In this document: positions 7,610 through 13,810 of the stretch, in pieces
Numbering within the stretch: the first letter of the stretch is position 1
Layout: each line of letters opens with the position of its first letter
Source of the DNA: CAYSCW01 sp964449165
GTDB taxonomy: Bacteria > Acidobacteriota > Aminicenantia > Aminicenantales > Aminicenantaceae
Direction of reading: 5' to 3'
DNA length: 13,810 nt
Assembly (NCBI GenBank): GCA_964449165.1
Contig: CAYVAT010000061.1
Coordinates: 1-13,810 of the forward strand
The notes under the pieces: generated by a model
What the model was told of the DNA's origin: nothing
The model's database searches: none
Seen by the model: only the letters and a program-made list of their open reading frames with translations
Translations under genes and position numbers: made by a program

Positions 7610-8395
7610 ATGATGAAAAAAATGAGCATTATCCTGGTGGTTTCTTTTCTCTTGCTCGGACTCGCCTGTAAGAAAAAAGAAGTGGGAATCGACCCCAACA
7701 TCGCATCTTCGGATGAGGCTCTCTACAAGCTGGGAATGGAATATTTGGAAAAAGATGCTGAAAAAGCCCGTCTCTATTTACGGCAGGTGATCGATTCATT
7801 CCCCAAAAGCTTCTATGCTCAGCGGGCTAAGCTGGCTATTGCCGATTCCTACTTTGAAAAAGGAGACGAAGGCAGCATGATTCTGGCCGCCTCTGAATAC
7901 AGAGAGTTTATCAACCTTTTTCCCCTGAGCCCCTCTGCAGCTCATGCCCAATACCAGATAGGAATGACCTTCTTCAAAAAGGCCCTTAAACCAGGAAGAG
8001 ATCAGACTAGGACCAAACAGGCCCTAGCCGAATTCAAGAAAGTGATCACTAATTATCCTCTCAGTGAAGAAGCAAAAATGGCTCAGGAAAAAATAAAAGA
8101 GTGCGAAGAAAGATTGGCTGAGCATACTTTTAGTATCGGGGAACTCTATTATAAGATGAAATCATATAAAGCTTCTGTAGATCGATTAAAAGAGATTCTC
8201 ACCGAGTTTCCGGATTATTCGCAGATGGATAAAGTTTATTATTATCTTGCCGACTCTTATTACAAATGGAAAAAAGTAGAGGAGAGTATTCCTTACTACA
8301 CCAAGTTGATTTCAGATTTTCCTCAGAGCAAGTATGCCGAGAAAGCACAGAAAAGGATGAAGGAGATAGAAGAACAGAAGGAGGAGAATCGTTAG
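7610..8395 (+). CDS. bamD: BamD-like outer membrane assembly lipoprotein (TPR)
   Basis: A lipoprotein of about 261 residues. The N terminus MMKKMSII... has a hydrophobic core and the lipobox LGLAC, with Cys20 as the lipidated residue and Lys at +2, consistent with outer membrane retention. The mature part is helical with tetratricopeptide-like units: a first block around LYKLGMEYL...FPKSFYAQRA, a second around YREFINLFPLSPSAAHAQYQIG, and further repeats (YKMKSYKASVDRLKEILTEF, YYYLADSYYKW), the pattern of BamD/YfiO and related TPR lipoproteins. In BamD this scaffold helps fold outer membrane proteins with BamA; a barrel protein gene follows 42 bp downstream, which fits. Several ATGs cluster at 7601, 7604, 7610, 7613 and 7622. 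The AGAGAG at 7595-7600 best serves 7610, though 7613 is possible. A longer reading from 7538 lies inside the epimerase and would bury the signal peptide. Could also be a paralogous TPR lipoprotein. Confidence 0.75.
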   Translation: MMKKMSIILVVSFLLLGLACKKKEVGIDPNIASSDEALYKLGMEYLEKDAEKARLYLRQVIDSFPKSFYAQRAKLAIADSYFEKGDEGSMILAASEYREFINLFPLSPSAAHAQYQIGMTFFKKALKPGRDQTRTKQALAEFKKVITNYPLSEEAKMAQEKIKECEERLAEHTFSIGELYYKMKSYKASVDRLKEILTEFPDYSQMDKVYYYLADSYYKWKKVEESIPYYTKLISDFPQSKYAEKAQKRMKEIEEQKEENR

Positions 8396-8437
8396 CTGCA
8401 CTGAATCTAAGAGGATCATCTGAATGGGGAGGTTTCC

Positions 8438-9241
8438 ATGAAAAAGTACTCTTTTGGAGTAAGCATGGCCCTGGCTTTTCTTCTTATCACCTCTTCCTCG
8501 TATGCTCAACTTCAAGAAGAGGGATGGAGGATGACCTACAGGCCGAGTATAGGTTTTGAGTATTTCCAGCGGGATATGAACCTTTTTACTTACGACACAG
8601 AAGAGAAAAAATGGATTGAGGATGATGCAGGCTCAAAACTCAAAGCCTACTTTATCACTTTTAGCCTGGGACTCGAGCTCCAGGAAGGATTTTCCCTAAC
8701 GCCTATTCTCGGGTATTGTGTTTCAGATCAAGGGACTGTAACCTTCAGAAGACTCCCCTTCTCTGTAGAGTTAGATGGAGGAGGTCTATCAGGGATCTTG
8801 TTTGGCCTGGAGATGGAAAAAAGGCTTCTAACTTATGGGAATATCGATATCATTGTATTTGGACAGTTCCTTTATTATACAGGAAACAAAAAAGAGTGGG
8901 ATATCCCTGGTCTTGACGTGGAAGGGACAGTTGAGGGAAAGCCTTACTGGCTGAGAGGGGCAATCGGTCCGACTTTCGCCTACCGAGGATATGATTATTT
9001 TTCTCCTTTTCTTCGAGTGACTTACAACAGGCATTGGGGGAAGTTTAAGCTGGAGCAAAAAATAGAGGATTTGGAGAATAATGAGGAGAAAAAACTCATC
9101 GGTAAGAGCCGAATAAATATCTCTCTAGGAGCTGTTTATGAACTTACAGATGCTTTTCATATGCAAGGAGAAGTGGGCCTCATGCCTCATAGGGATGGAG
9201 TCGATTTGGGATTGATGCTGAAGGCCGTGTATTTCTTCTGA
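8438..9241 (+). CDS. Outer membrane beta-barrel protein
   Basis: A 267-residue secreted protein. It starts with a clear Sec signal peptide (MKKYSFGVSMALAFLLITSSSYA, cleavage expected after residue 23), preceded by GGGGAGG at 8426-8432 five bases before the ATG. The mature chain is a series of alternating polar/aromatic strands separated by charged turns (for example LKAYFITFSLGLELQEGFSL, GNIDIIVFGQFLYYTGNKK, YFSPFLRVTYNRHWGKFKLE), and it ends KAVYFF with terminal Phe, as barrels inserted by the Bam machinery do. The size suggests about 10-12 strands. I do not recognise a named family; no enzymatic motif is visible. It is placed directly after the BamD-like gene and 16 bp before the protease, so co-transcription is likely. 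It may be a structural porin-like or adhesin-like protein; function unassigned. Confidence 0.8.
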   Translation: MKKYSFGVSMALAFLLITSSSYAQLQEEGWRMTYRPSIGFEYFQRDMNLFTYDTEEKKWIEDDAGSKLKAYFITFSLGLELQEGFSLTPILGYCVSDQGTVTFRRLPFSVELDGGGLSGILFGLEMEKRLLTYGNIDIIVFGQFLYYTGNKKEWDIPGLDVEGTVEGKPYWLRGAIGPTFAYRGYDYFSPFLRVTYNRHWGKFKLEQKIEDLENNEEKKLIGKSRINISLGAVYELTDAFHMQGEVGLMPHRDGVDLGLMLKAVYFF

Positions 9242-9257
9242 AGGACAGGAGGAGATC

Positions 9258-9914
9258 ATGAAAACATCAAAAAAAGAAAAGATCATTCATTTCTCGGTCC
9301 TAATCTTTATTCTTTTCTCTCTGGTCAGTTTTCAGAGTTTTAGGTACGATAAAAGAAGGAATCATCGCCAGTCAGATTTTCGAGGGGAAATTCGTTGCCT
9401 GAACCAGAGTCGCCCCTTTCGTTCCAGGGGCATTGAGTATGCTTCTGATCAAGTATTGGTTAAATTCAGATCCACACTTTCCACTCAAGCAGTAAAGACC
9501 ACCCTTGCTGCTTATGAAACGAAGATGATGAAAAGAATTCCCCGCGTCGACGTCTATCAGTTGAGGATACCAGAAGGCACAAATGTAGAAGAAATGCTCT
9601 ATGTGTTGAGGCAAAATCCTGATATTGAATATGCGGCGCCCAACTANNNNNNNNNNNNNNNNNNNNNNNNNNNNNNNNNNNNNNNNNNNNNNNNNNNNNN
9701 NNNNNNNNNNNNNNNNNNNNNNNNNNNNNNNNNNNNNNNNNNNNNNTGGCTCACATCTTCAGAGGTCATGAATGTCATCCGCTATTCGGCCGATGATGTG
9801 AATGCGTCAGAATATCCTGGTAAAGATGATTTTATCGGCTATGGACGGATAAACATGGAAAAGGCTCTTGTTCCAATAAGAATCACATCTTCATCACAGG
9901 CAAGAAGCCCATGA
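9258..9914 (+). CDS. Subtilisin-like (S8) serine protease, catalytic domain lost in assembly gap
   Basis: The left part (to 9646) encodes a short basic N terminus, a hydrophobic signal or anchor segment (about residues 11-26), and a propeptide typical of fervidolysin/subtilase-type proteases: VLVKFRS...YQLRIPEGTNVEEM...NPDIEYAAPN, about residues 61-129. The right part (from 9747) encodes the tail of an S8 domain, SSEVMNVIRYSADDVN...FIGYGRINMEKAL, the usual last helix and closing loop. Between them lie 100 N. The catalytic Asp, His and Ser and most of the domain (about 250 residues in relatives) are not seen, so the true gap is likely some 0.7-0.9 kb. That both halves fall in one frame across 100 N is therefore probably chance. 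Likely an exported protease of the envelope or outside. The stop overlaps the recN start as ATGA. The start at 9258 has AGGAGGAG eight or fewer bases upstream. Confidence 0.78.
   Translation: MKTSKKEKIIHFSVLIFILFSLVSFQSFRYDKRRNHRQSDFRGEIRCLNQSRPFRSRGIEYASDQVLVKFRSTLSTQAVKTTLAAYETKMMKRIPRVDVYQLRIPEGTNVEEMLYVLRQNPDIEYAAPNXXXXXXXXXXXXXXXXXXXXXXXXXXXXXXXXXXWLTSSEVMNVIRYSADDVNASEYPGKDDFIGYGRINMEKALVPIRITSSSQARSP
9647..9746. other. Assembly gap (100 N)
   Basis: Exactly 100 undetermined bases interrupt the protease gene. This is the length commonly used for gaps of unknown size. The last defined bases before it, TA, would begin a Tyr codon in the protease frame, as expected after the AAPN of the propeptide. 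Confidence 0.99.
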
Positions 9915-11581
9915 TAAGATCTCTCCGTATCAGGAATCTGGCCACCATCGAAGATATCGAACTCCATCTCCCAAAGGGGTTTTCAATTCTAACAGGAGAG
10001 ACAGGTGCGGGAAAATCGATCATCATCGACGGCATAAGGCTTATCCTGGGAGAAAAAGGCTCCTCAGAGATGGTTCGTACAGGAAAGGGGGAGACTTCAG
10101 TCGAGGCAATAGTGTCCATGCCTCAGCCCTCGGACGCACAAACAGCAGAAGGTGAGCTTTTTATGCAGAGAAAAATCTCTGCCAAAGGAGCAGGAAAGGG
10201 ATATATTGACGGAGTCCTTGTTCCTATCAAAAAGCTTAAGGAAAAAGGCGAAAAGCTTGTCGACATCTATGGTCAGAATGATCATGCTTTCCTGCGCCAT
10301 ACAGAGAATCAGTTAGACTATATCGACCAGTATGCTGAGGCTATGCCCTTAAGAGATGAAATTTCACAGGCTGCAAAAAAACTCAAAAGACTCGTCAAGG
10401 AAAAGAAGGAACTGGAAGAGAAAAAAAGAGAAAGGGAGCAGCGTTTGGATTTCTTAGACTTTCAAGTCAAAGAAATCGAAAAAGCCGCTCTCAAGACCGA
10501 CGAAGAAGAAGAACTGCGCCAGGATAGAAACATCCAAAAGAACGCTGAGAAAATACGCGCGCTCGTGGATAAGGCTCTGGACATTGCCTATGACCAGGAA
10601 AACTCCATTTCGCCGCTCTTATCCAGACTTCAGGACATTGTTAGCGAACTTTCTTCGTTTGATAAGGCCTTCAAAGAAGTGGAAGAGGCCATCAATCAAT
10701 TCTCGATAACCATAGGAGAATTCTCGAATTTCCTCATCAACTTCAAGGAAAAACGAGATGTCTCGCCTGAAAGGCTGGAGGAAATCGAAGAGCGTCTGAG
10801 TCAGATCGAAAAGCTAAAGAGGAAATACGGCGACAGCATACAGGATATCCTTTCCTACCTGGATAAAGCCAAGAAAGAGTTCAAAGAAGTAAGTACGAGC
10901 CAAGAAAAGCTGGAAGAGCTTGATAAGGAAATTGAAGAGGCTTTTGCTAATTATAAGGAAAAAACAGCGGAGCTAACCAAGCTGAGGACGAAAATCGCAG
11001 GCAAGTTAGAAAGAAAAATTGAAAGAGAAATCACCCTTCTGGGGATGAAAAAGGCAAGATTCAAGATAAAGATGACCTCCTCCTCTCCCCGACCAGAAGC
11101 CATGGAAAAGGTTAAGGAGAAAGGCAGCGAAGAGGTGGAGTTTCTGATCAGCCCTAATCCAGGAGAAGAACTCAGGCCGCTGCGGAAGATTGCCTCCGGA
11201 GGTGAACTCTCCCGTGTTATGTTGGCCCTTAAGTCTATAGGAAAAGAGACAGAAAGAATGAAGACTTTGATTTTTGATGAGATCGATTCAGGGATAGGTG
11301 GAAAGACAGCCGAGTGTGTGGCTCAAAAACTCAATGAGCTTGCTCATCAGCATCAGGTGATCTGTATCACTCATCTCCCTCAAATCGCTTCATTTGCGCC
11401 TCGCCACTACAGAATCGAAAAAAGAATTATAAAGAACCGCACCTTCACCTTTGCCAAGGATCTAAACTTCGAGGAAAGGGTGAGCGAGATTGCCAGGCTG
11501 CAGGCAGGAAGTCGGTTGACCGAGACCGCGCTTCGCAATGCAAGGGAAATGCTCAATCATAATCTTGGAGCCAAGGAATGA
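9911..11581 (+). CDS. recN: DNA repair protein RecN
   Basis: An SMC-like ATPase acting early in recombinational repair of double-strand breaks, cytoplasmic and nucleoid-associated. The N terminus MIRSLRIRNLATIEDIEL and Walker A GETGAGKS (residues 29-36) are characteristic of RecN. A long charged coiled-coil region runs from about residue 150 to 380 (KKLKRLVKEKKELEEKK and similar). The C-terminal half brings the ABC signature SGGELSR (429-435) and Walker B TLIFDEIDSGIGG (from 452, Asp456-Glu457), then VICITHLPQIASFAPRHY with the switch His. At 556 residues it is full length. The ATG overlaps the protease stop in an ATGA, so translation is probably coupled to the protease gene, an unusual partner; in many bacteria recN instead follows NAD kinase or argR. 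No LexA-like box was recognised just upstream. Confidence 0.95.
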   Translation: MIRSLRIRNLATIEDIELHLPKGFSILTGETGAGKSIIIDGIRLILGEKGSSEMVRTGKGETSVEAIVSMPQPSDAQTAEGELFMQRKISAKGAGKGYIDGVLVPIKKLKEKGEKLVDIYGQNDHAFLRHTENQLDYIDQYAEAMPLRDEISQAAKKLKRLVKEKKELEEKKREREQRLDFLDFQVKEIEKAALKTDEEEELRQDRNIQKNAEKIRALVDKALDIAYDQENSISPLLSRLQDIVSELSSFDKAFKEVEEAINQFSITIGEFSNFLINFKEKRDVSPERLEEIEERLSQIEKLKRKYGDSIQDILSYLDKAKKEFKEVSTSQEKLEELDKEIEEAFANYKEKTAELTKLRTKIAGKLERKIEREITLLGMKKARFKIKMTSSSPRPEAMEKVKEKGSEEVEFLISPNPGEELRPLRKIASGGELSRVMLALKSIGKETERMKTLIFDEIDSGIGGKTAECVAQKLNELAHQHQVICITHLPQIASFAPRHYRIEKRIIKNRTFTFAKDLNFEERVSEIARLQAGSRLTETALRNAREMLNHNLGAKE

Positions 11582-11657
11582 GGTTAAATGAGGTTGAGCA
11601 GAACACTTTGTCCTCGTTTTGTCCGAGATGCTGTGAACATCCTTGAGGAGATTTTAT

Positions 11658-11672
11658 AAGGAGTATCTCCTT
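11658..11672 (+). terminator. Possible hairpin after recN
   Basis: AAGGAG (11658-11663) and CTCCTT (11667-11672) form a six-pair stem with a three-base loop, followed by only TTCATAAT rather than a run of T. It is the only compact hairpin between recN and miaB, but it is weak, and an alternative pairing of GGAGAT (11648-11653) with ATCTCC (11665-11670) competes. It may be a weak terminator or have no function. Confidence 0.25.
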
Positions 11673-11792
11673 TCATAATCCCAACCTTTTTCTCATAGGA
11701 AAATTGTATTATATTAATATTTAGCTTTGTCCTGAAAATAGATAACGATATCTGAGTTATATTATTATTTCAGTTCAAAGAATCAAGAATTC

Positions 11793-13124
11793 ATGAAAGA
11801 AACCAGGAGACCATTGAAAAATTGGAGGTTCCATATTCACACCTTTGGCTGTCAAATGAATGAGAATGACTCTGAAAGAATTGCAGGGTTGTTGCACAAG
11901 GAAGGGGCTGAGATGTGTTCCTCCCCTGAAGAGAGTGATCTGGTTATCATTAACACCTGTGCTGTCAGGGAAAAATCAGAAGAAAAGATTTATTCGCTCT
12001 TAGGGCGGATGGAGCCCCTTAAGAGGGACAAAGGGCTGGTGATTGGAGTGGTGGGATGCGTGGCTCAGCTTTACGGATTGCAACTCATGGGGAAGAAACC
12101 CTTTATTGATTTTATCCTCGGGCCTGATAATTACAGGGAGATCCCCCGTATTCTTTCTTCTCAATCAAAAGAGAGGGTTGTGACCACAAACTGGAGTCGT
12201 CAGTGGCATGAATTTCTTCCCTCCCACATTTTGAGAGAAAGTCCAACCAGTGCTTATGTGACCATCATGGAAGGATGTAACAATTTCTGTGCCTATTGCA
12301 TCGTCCCTTTTACTCGGGGAAGAGAAAAGTTCAGGCCCATGTCTCATATTCTGCGAGAAGTGAAATACCTGGCCAATCAAGGCTACAAAGAAATACAATT
12401 TCTTGGGCAGAACGTTAATTCCTATAGAGATCCTGAGTCAGGGAAAGGTTTTTGTGAGGTTCTGGAGGAAGCTAATCGGATTGAGGGGATCAGCTGGATC
12501 CGATTTATCACCTCCCATCCAAAAAATTTCACCCCTGATATTGCAATGGCTATGCGGGATTTAGAAAAAGTCTGTCATCATCTTCACCTTCCTGTTCAAT
12601 CTGGCTCCAACTCTATACTCAGAAAGATGAACAGAGGCTACACGAGGGAAGCCTACCTGGAGAAGATATCCTTTCTCCGTCACCTAATACCAGACATTTG
12701 TCTCAGCACAGATATGATCGTTGGATTTCCTGGAGAGACAGAAAAAGATCATCAAAAGACGATAAGTCTTCTGGATGAAGTGCGTTTCACCAATATTTTT
12801 TCCTTTCGTTATTCTCCTCGCCCTTTGACTGCAGCTTCAAAGAGAAAGGGAAGCGTTTCCCTTGAAGTGAAGAAGAGGAGGCTGATTGAGCTTCAGGAAC
12901 GCCAAAAGCAAATCCAGCTCAAGCTGAACACATCGTCTATCGGTCGTGTGGTCAAGGTTCTTTGCTTGGGCAAAAGTCGGAAGGATGAACATTGCTTCTC
13001 GGGAAGAAATGAAGGCTACCAGGTAGTGAATTTTGAATCAAAGAGAGATGTTACCGGATACTTTGTGGATGTACGTATCACATCCTGTGGACCATACAGT
13101 CTTGTGGGGGAAATGGTTTCATAA
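11793..13124 (+). CDS. miaB: tRNA-2-methylthio-N6-dimethylallyladenosine synthase MiaB
   Basis: Radical-SAM methylthiotransferase that adds a methylthio group to C2 of i6A37 in tRNAs reading codons starting with U. The N-terminal UPF0004 domain holds the auxiliary cluster cysteines Cys20 (FGCQMNENDSE), Cys56 (INTCAVRE) and Cys89 (VVGCVAQ). The radical-SAM CxxxCxxC motif is Cys162, Cys166, Cys169 within GCNNFCAYCIVPFTRGREK, followed by EIQFLGQNVNSY. A C-terminal TRAM domain (about residues 375-443, FSGRNEGYQVVNF and VRITSCGPYSLVGE) should bind tRNA. Length 443 is normal. GQNVNSY and CIVPFTRG point to MiaB rather than MtaB or RimO. The gene stands alone after a 211-bp AT-rich spacer and probably has its own promoter, though I could not fix one. 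The ATG at 11793 has only a weak purine stretch (AAGAA) upstream. The miaA partner is not in the window. Confidence 0.95.
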   Translation: MKETRRPLKNWRFHIHTFGCQMNENDSERIAGLLHKEGAEMCSSPEESDLVIINTCAVREKSEEKIYSLLGRMEPLKRDKGLVIGVVGCVAQLYGLQLMGKKPFIDFILGPDNYREIPRILSSQSKERVVTTNWSRQWHEFLPSHILRESPTSAYVTIMEGCNNFCAYCIVPFTRGREKFRPMSHILREVKYLANQGYKEIQFLGQNVNSYRDPESGKGFCEVLEEANRIEGISWIRFITSHPKNFTPDIAMAMRDLEKVCHHLHLPVQSGSNSILRKMNRGYTREAYLEKISFLRHLIPDICLSTDMIVGFPGETEKDHQKTISLLDEVRFTNIFSFRYSPRPLTAASKRKGSVSLEVKKRRLIELQERQKQIQLKLNTSSIGRVVKVLCLGKSRKDEHCFSGRNEGYQVVNFESKRDVTGYFVDVRITSCGPYSLVGEMVS

Positions 13125-13154
13125 CCCAGGAAATTTTAAGGCGTCTCCTGGTTA
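13122..13154. terminator. Hairpin at the miaB 3' end
   Basis: The miaB stop codon starts a stem: TAACCCAGGA (13122-13131) pairs with TCCTGGTTA (13146-13154), nine pairs with one bulged C and a 14-base loop. No T-run follows on either strand. It lies between miaB and the convergent minus-strand gene, so it could end or protect either transcript. It is the best terminator candidate here, but its loop is large and it lacks the U tract of a classical intrinsic terminator. Confidence 0.35.
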
Positions 13155-13201
13155 GATGGTCAACTTCGCTCTTCTTTCTTTTTCCAACAGGTCGGAAACA
13201 A

Positions 13202-13540
13202 TCAAAATGTTTTGCTTGCAGCACTACAAGAAGACCGAGTGAGATATATCCTGTATTCGCTCATCATTATGTTAGCGAAATACGTCCGGCCAGTAATTTT
13301 CCCGCTGGAGGCGTCCACTTCTAGGAAAACGACGTTAATCAAATCCACCTTCTTTTGGAAAGAAGAAAACTTTTTCTCTAAGAGTTCGATATTCCACCTG
13401 GAGCCTGATTTATCTGTGGAAAGCCATCTGCGTGAGCTGATTTGAGGATATTTTTCAGGGGAAGGAAAGTTTGTCCTGATGAAAGAGATGGTTTGTGGGT
13501 CTTCTAAGGCAATCTGGAAGGCGGTCGCAGCAGGAATCAT
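13202..13540 (-). CDS. Small hypothetical protein, possibly PepSY-like
   Basis: About 112 residues from the ATG at 13540. This start is chosen because GGAG (complement of 13549-13552) lies eight bases upstream; an in-frame ATG at 13615 would add 25 residues that look like untranslated sequence and lacks this site. No signal peptide or transmembrane segment is visible. The middle resembles PepSY-type small domains: an N-terminal helix (TAFQIALEDPQTISFIRTNF), then SRWNIELLEKKF, then VDLINVVFLEVDASSGKITG, where a strand followed by V-D-x-x-x-G-K-I is the recurring pattern. This resemblance is by eye only, so the family name is tentative. The C terminus (TRSSCSAASKTF) is low-complexity and may be poorly conserved. 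It runs opposite to miaB with a 77-bp gap. The foldback repeat lies about 90 bp upstream of its start. AT-rich sequence around 13571-13575 could hold its promoter. Confidence 0.5.
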   Translation of the reverse strand: MIPAATAFQIALEDPQTISFIRTNFPSPEKYPQISSRRWLSTDKSGSRWNIELLEKKFSSFQKKVDLINVVFLEVDASSGKITGRTYFANIMMSEYRIYLTRSSCSAASKTF

Positions 13541-13629
13541 AGTCTTTACTCCATATTCAAGAATGTTTTTTATAATAGACGTATGATGAATAAAAAATTC
13601 CCAAATTATGCTCAAACTGTGTCATTTAA

Positions 13630-13794
13630 GGAAGCATTTCCATTTCCGTGATAGTTAATAAATGCGGCGGTTCCTATCCATCCTTGCCAAGACCTTTCCA
13701 CCCGCCACCAGGGGCTTCGGATGGACAGGAACCATCACCTCTCTACTTCACTGTATGAAATATCTTTATTCATCACGGAAATGGGAACGCTACT
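13630..13794. repeat. Nested imperfect inverted repeat (foldback, MITE-like)
   Basis: Two pairs of arms share one centre. Outer arms: CCATTTCCGTGAT (13640-13652) and ATCACGGAAATGG (13772-13784), 13 of 13 pairs, extending outward with mismatches to about 13630 and 13794, and followed inward by AATAAA (13657-13662) against TTTATT (13765-13770). Inner arms: GGTTCCTATCCATCC (13669-13683) and GGATGGACAGGAACC (13719-13733), 14 of 15 pairs, closing a 35-base loop. The right side has about 31 extra unpaired bases between the arms. Structure like this fits a small non-autonomous transposable element with terminal inverted repeats, or a long structured RNA. No target-site duplication is evident, and I see no second copy in the window. 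Beyond this element, 13541-13629 holds only the AT-rich leader of the minus-strand gene, and 13795-13810 nothing I can interpret. Confidence 0.6.
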
Positions 13795-13810
13795 GTCGTT
13801 TAACTAAAAT

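Noticed and set aside
13212..13445. 77-codon plus-strand open frame
   Set aside because: It is antisense to the minus-strand PepSY-like gene, which has the better ribosome binding site and more protein-like sequence. Not fully excluded.
13541..13615. 25-residue N-terminal extension of the PepSY-like protein
   Set aside because: The ATG at 13540 has GGAG at ideal spacing. The extension is translated from AT-rich leader sequence and contains the probable promoter area.
13630..13794. CRISPR array or attC site as explanation of the right-end repeats
   Set aside because: There are only inverted, not regularly spaced direct, repeats, and no cas or integrase gene. The arms lack the short conserved core sites expected of attC.
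1..13810. tRNA, rRNA, riboswitch or defence system genes
   Set aside because: No cloverleaf-like segment, rRNA-like sequence, recognisable riboswitch core, or nuclease/toxin/reverse-transcriptase motif was seen on either strand.

Overview
The window is a stretch of a draft bacterial chromosome. A run of exactly 100 N at 9647-9746 marks a scaffold join. The organism has an outer membrane: there is a TonB-dependent-receptor-type barrel protein ending in phenylalanine, a BamD-like lipoprotein and a second signal-peptide barrel protein. Gene content, moderate GC and compact co-directional gene order would fit an uncultured anaerobe of the Acidobacteriota/Aminicenantes kind. That placement is inference from gene style only; no 16S or other decisive marker is present.

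Layout. Positions 2-4701 (+) hold the 3' part of the large receptor, a 67-residue membrane peptide whose start overlaps the receptor stop, and a NarI-like/heterodisulfide-reductase-like membrane Fe-S oxidoreductase. This gene meets a convergent low-specificity threonine aldolase (4698-5726, -) tail to tail; the two stop codons share one TTAA. A divergent promoter region (5727-5887) follows. Then comes a tight + strand run: a membrane-anchored three-PASTA protein, an NAD-dependent sugar epimerase, a BamD-like lipoprotein, an outer membrane barrel protein, a subtilisin-like protease interrupted by the assembly gap, and recN overlapping the protease by 4 bp. After a 211-bp AT-rich spacer comes miaB.

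The last 686 bp are less ordinary. A minus-strand gene of about 112 codons (13202-13540) with a good ribosome binding site may be a PepSY-type small protein. Upstream of it, 13630-13794 is a nested imperfect inverted repeat of about 165 bp. It resembles a small non-autonomous mobile element or a strongly structured RNA.

Taken together, most of the window is envelope biogenesis and energy metabolism joined to two housekeeping genes (recN, miaB). I found no defence system, CRISPR array, tRNA or rRNA. The items most worth a second look are the foldback at the right end, the uncharacterised genes next to the Fe-S oxidoreductase and next to miaB, and the protease whose catalytic domain is hidden in the gap.
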